Source of the DNA: Linum tenue
Taxonomy: Eukaryota > Streptophyta > Magnoliopsida > Malpighiales > Linaceae
DNA length: 64,000 nucleotides
Reading direction: 5' to 3'
Assembly (NCBI GenBank): GCA_946122785.1
Contig: CAMGYJ010000006.1
Coordinates: forward strand, 70,557,676-70,621,675
Shown here: positions 12,168 to 24,498 of the stretch, one piece after another
Layout of the letters: every line of letters starts with the position of its first letter
Numbering within the stretch: the first letter of the stretch is position 1
Translations under genes and position numbers: made by a program
Notes under the pieces: generated by a model
What the model saw: the letters and a program-made list of their open reading frames with translations, nothing else
Database searches by the model: none
Told to the model about the DNA's origin: nothing

Positions 12168-12786
12168 GGCTGACTCCAATGGAGTCGCCATTTAAGCCCA
12201 AATCGCTATTAATGGCGAAAATCGCCATTTGGGTCTCCATATTTGACGAAGGGAATGCCGATCCCTGCATTTTTGGCGATCGGGAGGGGTGGTGGCGGGT
12301 ACAACCGCCAGCCCGAGCGGTGCGCCGCACGCCTGCGGAAGAGCTGCTCTCCCGCGCGCGTGCGGCACACCACCCGGGCTGGCGGTTGTGCCCGCCACAA
12401 TTTCTTTTTTTTTTGTTTAATTAAAGGTTAAGAGTTTAATTAGTGCTTTAATGATGAAAAATTAGGGAATCACCTTTAGATTTATCATTTTTAAGTATTG
12501 TGTGTAAAGAAAAATTAGGTCAATTATTTTTTATAAAAAATAATTCTGTGCCGAAATTTATAAAAATTCTATCGGAAAATTTGTATTTAAAATAATGATG
12601 ATCTATATTAAAATTAACATGAATAAATTTGATTAAGATGATCATAAGTACATTTTTAAGTAAAGAACTACTAGAAAAAATGAAAATCCCCAAATTTGGA
12701 GATGGTAGCATTGGAACAAAATGGGAAGAATCTCCAAATTTAGGGATGAAGATCCCCAAATTTGGGGGCTAGCATTGGACTTGGCC
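12168..12786. mobile_element. PIF/Harbinger-type MITE, right arm
   Basis: The mirror copy of the element at 6,333-6,947 is 619 bp long and flanked by TAA (12,165-12,167 and 12,787-12,789), the reverse complement of the TTA flanks of the left copy. The GC-rich hairpin is at about 12,293-12,400. It is 4 bases longer than the left copy because of small indels. Confidence 0.75.
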
Positions 12787-13068
12787 TAAGGAGCTTTGCC
12801 CCATCTTCTTCAAAGTATTAAAGGCAAAAAATATCATCAGTGGAGTTGTCCTTGAACATGAAAGGAAGCTGTTTTGGTGTTTAGATCCTTTGTTTTAGTG
12901 CTCAATTAATTTAACACAAAACAACACTGACATGGTACAACACTACTTGGTAAATTTCACATAGTACAACACTAGTAGAATACACAAACAAAAGCATCTA
13001 CTAATGGATAACTTGACACATCAGAGAGTACAATCTACAACGTTCCATGTTAAACGACGCACATTCAT

Positions 13069-14760
13069 TCAAACCGCTAATATTGCTCGCGATGATGACG
13101 AGGATGTGTCGTTAGCCGGTGCAGTATTGCAAGCTGATCTTCTCCCTCGCTCCCTCCTGCTATTTTCAGCAAACTTCAAGCTAGCCTGATGAAGCCCTCT
13201 CTCCTTCTCCTGTGAGCTCCATTCAGCCATATAGTAATCCTCTTCGGTGGCAGACGAGGATGAAGATGAGGATGGGTTGCTTCGACCGGACGAAAACATA
13301 CCACCCCACTGCGGGAAGTTGATCAAACATAGAGGGAGAGTGCAACAAATGATCATTATTCCCATGTATGTGATTCCAGTCTCCTTGGAATATTTTGACC
13401 CTTTGAAGAATGCCAGTTGAGTTATCACCGCTCCCACGTTCCCTCCTCCTCCCGTCATGCCCGAGATTAACCCTAACGACCTACATACATATGTGTAGTT
13501 AGTAAAATACGACACAAATATATGTTACGGTATTAATGTGTAACGATATATCTTCTACCTTTTGGAGACAAAGGGTACGACTCCAAAGGTTAGGCCACAA
13601 GCAGCTTGGCAGAAGAATGAGAAGAGGATCATGACAACAATGGAGCCTCCCAATGAATTGACCCGACCCAAAATTACACAAAGAACGCCGCCTAAAGTCT
13701 GAACGAGCCATAGAGTCCACAGCCTTCCCCTCATCCCAAACCTCTTCGCCACCTCATCGGACAACCGCCCTCCCCCTGGCCGGGAAATTAAATTCGCCAA
13801 TCCAAAGCTCGCCGCAATCATTCCGGCGGTCTGGAGGTCCAAGTTGAATCGGTCGTAGAAATACTCGGCAATCACATTATCCACCGTCAATTCCACCCCG
13901 AAGCAGTACCCATAAGTCAGAGCCAGAATCCATCCCCTGTAATTCCTAACTCCATGGAACAGGATTTGGGGGATTTCGTCCCCTGAATTCTCCACCCGCC
14001 GGAAATTCCCATCGGGCAAGTCCTGGCCAAAGATCAAGACGGCGAAGGCCGTCAGCATCTGGAACAGACCAGGGACATAGAAAGCGATCCTCCAGGCGGT
14101 GAATTTGGCCGCCCCCGTGGAGCGGCGGATTAGGGTTACGGCGAAGGGCATGACGAGCTGGGTGGCTCCGCCGCCGAGGTTCCCCCACCCGGCGGCGACC
14201 CCGTTGGCGGTCCCGACGACCAGAGAAGAGAACATGGAGCTCATCCAGTACTGGGTGGAGACGAAAGTGGCGAGGGAGCAGCCGGTGAGGAACCTGACGA
14301 GGACGAACGAAACAGGGGAGGAAACCGTGGGAGTGAAGAACACCGCCGGAGCTGTGATCAGGACGAGGGAAGCGGAGGCGAGCCGGGGCCCCACCGTGTC
14401 GCAGGCGGCACCCATTGCGATGCGAGCGACGACGGCGCCGGTGACGGAGGCGATGCCGGCGTACCCGATTTCGTCGGCGGTGAGGTTGAGATTGTCACGG
14501 ATGATTGGGAGTAAAGGAGGCGCGGCGAAAGTGGAGACGAAGCAGGCGAAGAATGAGAGCCAGGAGAGATGGAAGGCCCGCATGTGTGGTGCGGAGAAAT
14601 TGTAGAGTGGGAATTTCGTGGCCTTGTGCTCTGTGTCCACCGGGAGGGCGAATTTGGGATGCTGCTTTCCATGGTTTCGGTTTCCATTTTCATGGGTTGT
14701 TGCTGCTGAATTGGGTTCCATTTCCATTGCTGCTGCTGTGGAAGGAATTGGGTTTTCCAT
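13069..14760 (-). CDS. NRT2.5-like: High-affinity nitrate transporter NRT2.5-like (right copy, intact)
   Basis: The intact copy encodes about 537 residues, the usual NRT2 length. Exon 1 is 14,760-13,559, followed by a 78-base intron, and exon 2 is 13,480-13,069 with the stop at 13,069-13,071. The predicted role is proton-driven nitrate uptake at the plasma membrane. NRT2.5 orthologues act mainly under nitrogen starvation and usually need NAR2 for targeting (family knowledge). The sequence shows the AGWGNLGGG signature, conserved [14 protein letters not shown] loops (here [10 protein letters not shown]) and a serine-rich stretch before [10 protein letters not shown] in the cytosolic C-terminus. 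Exon 1 is identical to the left copy. Exon 2 keeps three AGG triplets at about 13,443-13,452, so the frame stays open. The two copies lie tail to tail, both transcribed towards the palindrome centre. Confidence 0.95.
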
Positions 14761-14899
14761 GTTTCAAAGGGTAAAGCTAAATCACAGCGAAGTCTTGGAG
14801 GTTTCAGAGAGTAGAGACTGACACTTACCGCCGAGTATGAGTTTCAAGTGCTGAAATCTGGGCAAATGATTCTCTTTGATGCCCAAGCGGTTGTTAATG

Positions 14900-17800
14900 T
14901 TCTGATTCTTATGCGTGTAGTGCTTTTATCCTCTGTATATGTTGTCATTGGATAGGAGAACTTGTCTTGTGTATTTAGGAGGGACAATAATATTATGATA
15001 AATGCGGGAGATGTTTGTTGCTGTCAATGGCGGCCGTATAACTTCAAACTTATATACAATTTTGCTAAAAAGAGACATGGATTTAATGTTCACATATGTT
15101 GTGGATAAATATGGAATAATCGGATGTCATCTGGTTCTAGTGCTTTCTGTCAACGCAAGGAATTGTAGTTTTGTAAGTCTCCTGGCAGCAGTTGGGAGTA
15201 TCATCATCTCTTGAGAGCTATAATTTTGAAATTAGTACAGTTGCTATGATTGTCTGTATGCTCTCATGGTTGTCATGATGTTGTCATTTGATAGCAGAAC
15301 TCGTCTGATGTACTGTTTTCTCTCTTTAAAAACAAAGGCGGCGCCTAATAAAAGCATGAGTTGCTTATGTTGTCAATGGCGGCGAAAAGATAAATTTGAA
15401 CCACATATATACATATGCTTTAAAGTTGTTAATTTAATGCACATGTTGTAGATAAAACTTGAATCACCATATGCTATTTAGCTCAAACAAATGGCTCCAT
15501 CAAATAGAGCCAGACATTATATGGACTTGTTCAATCGCTTATCAACAAAACAAGCAACTCAGGTTATTATCCTGGTTAGAAGTACGTTCCCCTGTTATGC
15601 AATGTGATCTTAATTAGAATGCAAACCAATCGAAATAACTTAACTTGAGCACAAGATTAAACCGCTAGAAGACCAACTTGTAGGCCTATGTGTCCCAAGC
15701 AGTTCATCAAATACACCCTTAAGACAGAGTAATCCGAACCAGTCTCGGGTTTTGACGGGGTCCGACATGCACATGGAACTCAAAGCTGTGAGCAGGACTA
15801 TGATATGAGTATGAGTGCTTTGGTGGCAGAGGTTTCAGTTTCAGTCATTATCATGGTGAAATTGCAGTTGGGAAGAAGAAAAGCACATTTGTCATTTCAC
15901 TTTGTATCATTTCGGACTCATAGTATGTGAAGTTACTGCCCCTTGAGTCGGCGCAAACTTATTATGATTGTTTGTGTGCTTTCATAGTCGTTATGATATT
16001 GTAGTATATGTTGTCATCTGATAGTAGAATTTCGTCTGATGTATTGTTTTATTTCCATAGGAAGTAAATCGGTGCCTGATAAAAGCAAGAGCCGTTTGTG
16101 CTGTCAATGGCGGTCGGATAAGTTAGAGCTATATATATAGTTATTCTGAAAAAGACATTAATTTATTGTTTCAGTAGATAAACATTGAATGACAGGGTGG
16201 TACTTAGCACAAATGACTCAGCATGCGGACATACTTCTAATCAGTGTCGACCTCTTGATTCTAGTGCTCTCTATCAATGTGAGGAGCGCTGTTTCTTCTG
16301 TTCTTTTCTGGAGATATCCATCATCTCCTGGAAGCTCTAGTTTGACTCAGTAACACCTACTATGATTGTTTGTATGCCCTCGTAATTGTCATGAAGTTGT
16401 CATCCTGATAGAAGAACTTGTCGGATGCAATCTTTTCTTTTTATAGAAATAAATCAGCGCCTAATAAAGTTTGAGTTGCTTATGTTATTATCAACTAAAA
16501 GGATAAGTTTGAAGGTGTGCTTAAAAGAGCCTTTTTTTTTGTCTTGAAGATGAAGATTCTTGCACAAACTAATTGTTCCATTCTGGTGTAATTGTCATTA
16601 ATGGAAGGACACAATAATGAAATTGCTCTTGGAAAGAAGTAATTATCGAGAGGGTTGTGTCTTTCTGGTACTTCGCACTCGCACACCAGGCTGCGGTCCT
16701 TGGACTCCACGTCTGTCCCGTTGCATTTACCCTTGTAGAATCCAAACTGGAGATGGGCTAGTACTCGATCTGCTGTCAGGCCCAATAGAACCACCATGAG
16801 GCCAATTTAACCATCCCGACTTGACATTAATTACCCGCTGACCACCTTGAGCTTGAAGCTAATGTGCCAGATAAGTTCAAACCTACATACAGTTAGTTAT
16901 ATGCTAAAAAGATATATTGATTGGATGTTTTGTAGATAAGCATTGAATAATCGGATGATATTTGGTACTGCGAACGCACTTCTAATAAGTGCCAACGATC
17001 TTCAACTCGTGGTTCTAGTGTTTTTATTTTGGCCGGATATCATCATCTCCCGTGAGCTCTAGTTTTGAGCTACTATACTTGCTATGATTGTTAGCACGTC
17101 CTTATGGTTGTCATGGTGTTTTCATCTCATAGCAGAACTCATATGATGTATTGTTTTCGCTCTTTAGAAATAAAGGCGGCGCCTAATAAAAGCATGAGTT
17201 GCTTATCTTATCAATGACAACGTAGAGATACGTTTGAATCGTATATCTATATATGCTTAAAAAAAGTCATTAATTCAATGTTCAAATCTTGCAAATAAAA
17301 GATTGAGTGACCGAGCTGTCACTTATGTCTCCTTCAAACAATTCTAGACATTGTCTGGACTCATCCAATCGCCATAGGACAAGAACTTGTATGCCCTCTT
17401 CCACCCTCAACCCTATGTTTCCCAACTGGTAGAGAATGGGTTCATCATATACGCCCTTAAGACAGAGTAATCCGAACCAGTGTCGTCTGGTTTTGATGGG
17501 GTCTGACATGCACATGAAACTCAAAGCTGTGCGGGTAAGTAAGAAAGAAAGAGCCGGTGGGTTGACCGGCGAGCATGACTATAATATGAGTATGAGTGCT
17601 TTGGTGGCAGAGGTTTCAGTTTCGTCATTACTATGGTGAAATTGCAGTTGGGAAGAAGGAAAAGCACATTAGTCATTTCACTTTGTTTCATTTCCTACCC
17701 ACCAGTAAGTGAAGTTACTGCCCCTTGTTGAAAGGGCACCAATCCTCAATCAGGTGACCTTAGGTTAATGGATATTACCCCATATCCAAACAAGGTGTGA

Positions 17801-19420
17801 CCGTCTCTTAGAGTGAAAGCTCTAGCTTTGAGTCAGTGCAAACTTATTATGATTGTTTGTGTGCTTTCATAGTCGTCATGGTATCGTAGCATATGTTGTC
17901 ATCTGATAGCAGAATTCGTCTGATGTATTGTTTTCTTTCTGTAGGAAGTAAAACGGCGCCTGATAAAAGTAAGAGTTGTTTGTGCTGTCAATGGTGGTCG
18001 GATAAGTTAGAGCCATATATAGTTATCCCAAAAAAAGATATTAATTTAATGTTTCAGTAGATAAACATTGAATGACCGGATGGTACTTAGCACAAATAAC
18101 TCAGCATGCGAACATACTTCTAATCAGTGCCGACCATTGTTGACTCTTGATTCTAGTACTCTCTATCAATGTGAGGAACTGTTACTTCTGTTCTTACATG
18201 GGGATATCCATCATCTCCTCGAAGCTCTATTTTGACGTAGTAACACTTACTATGATTGTTTGTGTGCCCTCCTAACTGTCATCTGACGCCAGAACTTGTC
18301 GGATGCAATCTTTTCTTTCTTAGAAATAAATCAGCGCATAATATAGTTTGAGTTGCTTAAGTTATCAAATAAATGAATAAGTTTGAAGGTGTGCTTAAAA
18401 TAGCCTTTTTATTGTCTTGAAGATGAAGATTCTGCACAAACTAATTGTTCTTTTCTGGTGTAATTGGCATTAATGGAAGGATACAATGATGAAATTGCTC
18501 TTGGAAAGAAGCAAAAGCTCATTTCACTTTGTTTCTTCTCAGACCCACAGGCACAGGCACAGGCACAACAATTGAAGTTGCTGTTCCAAAGTGGCACTTT
18601 GAGTCTGTGACAGTGAGTAGAGCTTAAAATGTGATGGTTGCAAAACGAGAGGGGCCTGTGTAGAACCCAAACTGGAGCGGGGCCTGTGCTCGATCTGCTG
18701 TGAGGCCCAATAGAACCACCATGAGGCCCAATTTAACCAGGGCCGACTTGACATGATAATTACCCGTTGACCACCTTCAGCTTGAAGTAACTGTGTAAAG
18801 ATAAGTTCAAACATCCATACGGTTCTACCAAAAAAGATACATTAATTGGATGTTCACATATGTTGTAGATAAGCATTGAATAACCGGATGCTACTTGGCT
18901 CTGCAAACACACTTCAGTAAGTGCTAACGATCTTTAACTCTCGATTATGGTGTTTTCTGTCAATATAAGGAATTGAAGTTTTGTTCTTACCATATCTAGA
19001 TATCATTATCTCCTGTGAGCTCTAGTTTTGAGTTAGTACACTAGCTATGATTGTCTACACGCCGTCACGATTATTATGGTGTTGTCATCTGATAGCAGAA
19101 CTAGTTTGATGTATTGTTTTATCTCTTTAGAAACAAAAGCGGCGCCTAATAAAAGCATGAGTTGCTTATCTTGTCAATGGTGGCGTAGAGATAAGTTTGA
19201 ACCATATATAGATATATACTTAAAAGAGTTCGATAATTCAATGTCGATTGTAGATAAAGATTTAATGATCGAGTTCTCTTTTGAATTTGTTCAATGACCA
19301 TAAGACAAGAACTAGTATGCTCTCTTCCACCCTCAAACCTATGTTTCTCAACTGATAGAGATGGAGAAGTTCATCAAATATGGCCCTAAGCCCCTAGCAC
19401 AGAGTAATTCAAACCAGTAC
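14900..19420. repeat. Local tandem/higher-order repeat array, right arm
   Basis: This is the mirror of 1-4,230. It continues past the part paired with the window start: 19,127-19,290 still reads as repeat module (aaagcggcgcctaataaaag), and 19,290-19,420 resembles the segment at about 17,290-17,470. No gene is supported. Confidence 0.75.
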
Positions 19421-19594
19421 ACAACTGCGGTAGTAGAGTATTGGAATTTGGAACAGACACTGTTAGTAGTAGGACCTCGCCATGACCAAGAATACAATAC
19501 AAAACTCCATTTGGGGGGGCTCGTATTTTGTTTGGTTTGGGGCCTGTCGGTGGAAACTTTGGTTGGGTTCTTTCCTTTTTGTTTTTATGAGTTA

Positions 19595-20470
19595 GGCCCC
19601 GTTTAGTATCATTTTGTTGCTGTTGTGGTTGCAGTGGTGTTGTGTAAACAGATGTACAACCACAACAGGAAAAAAAACAGAAAACACAAACCTGTTTAGT
19701 TGATAAATCTGAAAAATCATGAAAGCTGACAACAAGAAGAAAAAAATGCGTTTAGTTACTACTATAAGAACTAAAAACCAGAAAAAAGAAATATGTCATC
19801 AACTAAGGTAAAACACAAAACGAATAACATATCAATCAATCCAGATTCACAAATAACTAATCTAGCAATCACTACATACATGCCAAATTCATAAACATAT
19901 TCACAAAATTATAGATTAACATAATACTTTAAAGACCCAAGAGTATACCTACTGCGGGGAGTCGGAGAGAGGGGCTCGCGCGACGGCGGGGCATGTGGGG
20001 CTTGCGGCGACGGCTGGGCAGGCGGGGCTTGGTCGCGCGCGGCGCGGAGGCGGAGGGTCGGGAGGGCGGAGGCGGCCGCTGACGAGAATGGAGTGGGGAG
20101 TGCGGCGCCAGCGTTTATGGCTGGGGTGTGCTGCCTCTAGTTCGAGAGAAAATGGAGGGGTTGGGGGCGGCTGAAAGTAAGTAGGGTTTGGGGTGGTATG
20201 TGTTAAAATTTTTTTTGCTTCTGTGGGGATTCGAAAACTAGTCTATTTTAATGAAATCAAGCGCCCAACCAGTAGGAATCCCGTGTAAAACATGTTTAAG
20301 AATCAGATCCAAAACTATAAATTGTTGTTTCTCATATTTGGGTCTAGTTGTGCAACTCTGATTCACAACAAAAAATAAAAACCCAACTAAACACGATTTT
20401 TTTTCTTGGTTTTCCAAATTTCTTAAAACACAACAGAAAACAAAAACAAGCAACAATACTAAGCGAGCCC
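19595..20470. mobile_element. TTA-flanked TIR element, non-autonomous
   Basis: TTA occurs on both sides (19,592-19,594 and 20,471-20,473). The ends are imperfect inverted repeats: GGCCCCGTTTAGTATC at the left and GGGCTCGCTTAGTATTG read from the right, with both continuing into TTTTGTTGC or TTGC-type sequence. The 876-bp interior has a GC-rich block at about 19,958-20,110 and no credible ORF. The TTA duplication suggests PIF/Harbinger, but the superfamily is not certain. Confidence 0.65.
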
Positions 20471-20473
20471 TTA

Positions 20474-20593
20474 GTTTCTCTGTTAGGATTTGTAGCTTGG
20501 GGGTTTTTGTTTTAGGCGGGCTCGTTTCTGACGTTTGTTTGGGGCCTGTTGGTAGTCTTTAAGGTGGGCCGTTTGGTGCTAAATTGTAAGTTT
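20474..20593. other. Short intergenic stretch with an echo of 19,518-19,570
   Basis: The segment containing ctcgttt and gtttggggcctgt near 20,520-20,555 resembles 19,526-19,560. This looks like a small direct duplication flanking the 19,595-20,470 element. No gene is seen. Confidence 0.4.
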
Positions 20594-20785
20594 GGCTACT
20601 TGAATTACTAGTAAAATTCACGTTAGCCACTAGAATTACTTTATTCCATCCATAGTTATTTGAATTAATTCAACGATTCAAGTATGTGTCACTCTCCGTT
20701 AGTCTCCGTTAACTTTGACTATTGTGGCGGTCAACTCTCACTGTTGACCGTTAAGTGAGTGACGTGGCAATTAAAAAATAAAAAA
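20594..20785 (+). repeat. Left terminal inverted repeat of the Pack-type element
   Basis: It pairs with 44,971-45,130 read on the other strand. The outermost shared bases appear to be GGCT. The copies differ by a 7-base gap near the end and scattered substitutions. Confidence 0.7.
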
Positions 20786-20996
20786 TATAATCATTTTTAT
20801 TTTTCACCCACCTAACTATTATAAAAATTAAATAAAATATATTTGTTTTTTTATTTTCATTCTTTTCTTTGCAAACCCAAAAGATTATCATAAGCAAGGA
20901 CCAAGATCGGGCCTCTTCCACGAGCAAAAAAGACCATTAATTTCAATAAAAAAAAGACAGAGTCGTATGATTGAGCGGGTTACTTAGTTAATTATC

Positions 20997-21129
20997 GGGA
21001 CGTGGGAGTCTCTAGCGCTACGCTTGGCGTCGGCGGCAGAGAAGACGGTGTAGACAAGGACGAAGGTGTCGACGATTTCAGCACCGAGGCCATCTCCCTT
21101 GGTGTACCCACCGGCGACGGAGTTAGCAC
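20997..21129 (-). pseudogene. PIP aquaporin fragment, second part of exon 2
   Basis: On the minus strand this reads [19 protein letters not shown], then [10 protein letters not shown] and [12 protein letters not shown], which is the middle of a PIP plasma-membrane water channel. It ends where PIP genes normally have an intron after DSHVP, but the donor reads AT instead of GT. It continues upstream into the piece at 44,299-44,468, from which it is separated by the 23-kb insertion at 21,130-44,298. No function is likely. Confidence 0.85.
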
Positions 21130-21451
21130 TAGGATGGCAATGGGTCGGGTTGGGGCGGGTTTTGTCAAACCCAAACCCAAACCCATGGGTTTATCCGCCA
21201 AAAAAGCCCGGGGTAAAACCCACTGGGTTTGAAAAACTCAAACCCAACCAAATCCGCTGGGTATCCGCGGGTTCGTGGGTACCCATGGGTTTCTGTGGTA
21301 AAAAATTTACAATTACAAGTTTTTTCAAAATAAAAGTTTAACATTAATTTTCTCATACAAATTATTCATACAAAAAATACCAATCTAGAACATACAAGCA
21401 AACCGCAAATGATCAATACAAATTGTTCAAAATTAAAGATAAACATCTATA

Positions 21452-21794
21452 TGTTATGAAAATATTATTATTATTATGGATGACCAACATTAGATGCTCC
21501 ATGGTATGTTACAAGTTCTATGTAACTCATCTCCTTATATTTATTTCTCCATATGACACATTAGTTGCACAATTGGGTGTTACATGTAACCCCCCACCCC
21601 ATTTCTATTTCACATTCATTCTCACATTCATGTATATTGATTGTAAGAATGTAGAGGTTATGTGATGTGTGCCTATAAATAGATGATCTCATTGTACTAA
21701 GGAACACATGAATAAGAAAGCTCTATTCCCCCTCTCTTCTTGTGTCTCTACTCTTACTCTTGTGTATGTTCCTCTTCCTTGTTATTTCATAACA
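21452..21794 (+). repeat. 5' LTR of the outer copia element
   Basis: The LTR is 343 bp with 10-base perfect terminal inverted repeats (TGTTATGAAA and TTTCATAACA). It contains a likely TATA box (CTATAAATAG at about 21,672). It is followed directly by cgttatcagcacgaag, the probable primer-binding region. It differs from the 3' LTR at only about 3-4 positions. Confidence 0.95.
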
Positions 21795-24493
21795 CGTTAT
21801 CAGCACGAAGCTCTGCCAAAGTCATGGTTGTTGATTGTCTCTCTACAGAATCAAATATACTTGAGTAAGATCACAACACGATCAAGGTATACAAATTTTC
21901 ATTTCGTTTCTTGTTAGTATGTTTATCTATCTCAATGTCTTTGAGAGATTATTTGATCTTGTTATTTGTTCATATAATTTTATGAACTTATTTTATATAT
22001 GTGGATCTTGTAACAAAAATGTCGGAATATGAGTTACCATTGCAATGAAAAAATACATGGGAAGTTTGGATAATGACAATCAGCAAATGTTTCTTTTCAC
22101 CGGAAGTGAAAAATAAAATAATTATAAATGAGGATGATAATTGATGTAGCAAAAGTCATGATCATATACTGTAATCTTCGTATGACGAAATGTGTTATGA
22201 AACACATATATGTTGTTATTATTGTTATTATTATTATTTTGTATGTTTTTGTATAGAATTGAATATTTGCAAAAGTAAATACTGGTATTATATTATATAG
22301 TATGAAAGTAATCAAAAGCTCCGGAAGAGATTGTGTTTTGTTACTTGAAGTAACTAAACAATATATTGGTGATAAATAGTGTGACAATATTCTTATCAAT
22401 ATGGATTTGTGCTCACAATAGTTCACCGAAATCAAAAGGTGCCTAATGACCAAAATGTAGTACAAGAGTATGTGAAAGCTCCAGAAGAGCTAATGTTTTG
22501 AGACGTGAATGAACTAAACTGTCAGTTGAAGATGCATTACCGAATTATGAAGATATTCGCAGAAAAGAATATCATAATTGATATTGCATCAGAAATGTGT
22601 TATAAGAGAACATATACTTAACTGGAGAAATTTGTACTACATGTATATTAGTACATATGCAAGTGTAAACCAGAAGTTTGCAAGATCGGATAACTTTTTA
22701 TTTTGGCATGTCCGGTCATACCATCCCGGATACAGATGCAAAAATGATTGAGATATCATACGAAAATTAAGTGAGAGTTCAGAGAGTTCATCAATCAAAG
22801 GATTGATTATGTGATACATGGTCTCGAGGAGAATATACTCGTGAAAATAATTGAATTTGTTGAGATTTTATAAAAGTGTATGCAGAAAAATACACTCACC
22901 GTGCAAATCATATATGAATTTTATGATTTTGGTTGATTCATCAACTATATCATCATATATGTCTGTTATCTAAACGCAACCTGATGTTTGCGAGATTAGT
23001 TGCCGAATGATGGATATATTTTGATGATTATCCAATCAAACAGAACTTCTCTTATGAGAACAAACTAAGTCTATCGATCTCTTATCGAGGCATATGATAT
23101 CATTAATTCGCATGAAGCCAACAAGTTATCATAAGTTCTCCCCTTTCATACAAATGGTTTTGATTAGGGACCAAACATTTAAAATGCTAGAAAATTTGGG
23201 TGTGCAGAATACATCCCAATTGCTCCACCACAACACGTTATGAGTTCCATGAGAACTTATGTTGAACATGGTGTCCATTGCAATGAGAGATTTGTTCATG
23301 ACTCTTTTTGCTAATATCATCATTTTGATGAATTACTTTTCGAACGTTAAGGGGGAGAAAAGTAAACACTGGGGCATAGATGTGAGTTGGAATCATCATT
23401 ATCTCATTTTGATCCTCAAACGAAGAAACATGAACCCGAAGTTCATATGGTGATTCATGGAGGAAAAAAACGTATTGATTGCCAAACGCCTTTTTACTCA
23501 CTAAAAGGAGTGATTATGTCAAATGCCGAGTTGTGAATGCTCCAATACAAATTGATGTCCATATTGGATAATCTAATGAGTCTAAACGAGCGCATGAAGC
23601 GTGGTAGACCAATCGGTTCCAAGGATAAAAATCCTCGAGAAAGGAAGGAGCTATAAATTAAGATGGTAAACTCGAGGATAAAATAGCTCTAGAAGAGTCA
23701 AGTCATAAAATTGAGATCATAGTTCCAGAAGAATAGTAGGTACCTGAACGTTTTAAAATGAAGAGATCTCAACTAATTGGCTTGTATGAAAAAAGTTGGA
23801 ACCGAAGTGTATTTATTGTCGACAAGGGTTTTGATTATGCTGCAGCACTGAACGTGATAGATACAAAGAGGATCAAAAGTAAAAGTCTATTGATGCATGC
23901 AAAGAAATATATATTGGCCAATATAAAAGAAAGCATTAGGCTATTTGGTATAAGTTTTGGACCAGAAGTCCTTACACCTGAAGATGTAAAACTAATGGGA
24001 TGCAAATAGGTTTTGTGCAAACGCGTATGGAAATTGCGAGAGATATAATACAATTTCTCGTGAGAGGTTTCTGGTAGAAACCCGACATCAATTATGAAGA
24101 GACATACTCTCTTGTGGTGGATGCAACTATGTTGTGCAATTTAAATAGTTTGGCAGTTCAAAAGGCATGAAATTTGCATTTGGTAGATATTGTGATAGCC
24201 TATTTGTATGGATCCCTTGATAATGATATTTATACGAAACTCCTTGAAGGATTAGTTTGCCGGAAGCAAACATGTGAAGTTCTCGAGAACAATATCGATC
24301 GATAAAACAATCCCTTGTATGGATTGAGATAAAATGGATGAATATGGTATATTCATCTAAGTGAATATCTACTAAAGTAAGTGGTCGAATAAGCCTTGTG
24401 TGATTAAATTCGAATAAAGTGCATTAGAGCATTTGCATTTGGCATGTGTGATTGTGTAATGACATATAGGCTTATGTGCGTGATATTGTGGTT
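21795..24493 (+). pseudogene. Outer copia gag-pol remnant, 5' part
   Basis: No long ORF survives. Recognisable pieces are a copia linker reading NERMKRGRPIGSKDKNPRE at 23,585-23,641, then VDKGFDYAAALNVIDT near 23,818-23,865, LMGCK at about 23,994, and the reverse-transcriptase stretch with VVDATM-like and AYLYGSLDNDIY sequence at about 24,114-24,235, all shifted between frames and carrying stops. The gag part (about 21,900-22,900) is too decayed to recognise with confidence. Confidence 0.75.
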
Positions 24494-24498
24494 TTAGT

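Larger units (their letters stand above)
1..19127. repeat. Giant zero-spacer palindrome (inverted duplication)
   Basis: Bases 1-9,550 are the reverse complement of about 9,551-19,126. The two-fold centre is at 9,550/9,551 in the local palindrome CTTGTAATTACAAG, with no unique spacer. The left arm reaches the window edge, so the full palindrome is larger. The sum of paired coordinates is 19,127-19,128 in the outer 4 kb, 19,125 across the transporter exon and 19,101 at the centre, so the right arm is about 24 bases longer over the inner 4 kb. Arm differences that I read directly are almost all 1-2 base indels, often in homopolymers, with very few substitutions. Both a recent inverted duplication and a fold-back assembly or library artefact fit. 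Confidence 0.95.

Noticed and set aside
14099..14605. 168-aa ORF antisense to NRT2 exon 1 (also at 4,520-5,026)
   Set aside because: It mirrors a GC-rich exon, shows no recognisable domain, and occurs in both arms only because the exon does.
19595..20470. Retrotransposon or gene in the GC-rich block at about 19,958-20,110
   Set aside because: No LTR, primer site or coding frame is seen, while the TTA flanks and inverted ends fit a non-autonomous DNA element.
21423..21665. 80-aa ORF repeated at 43,555-43,794
   Set aside because: It lies within the copia LTR and is repeated because the LTR is.
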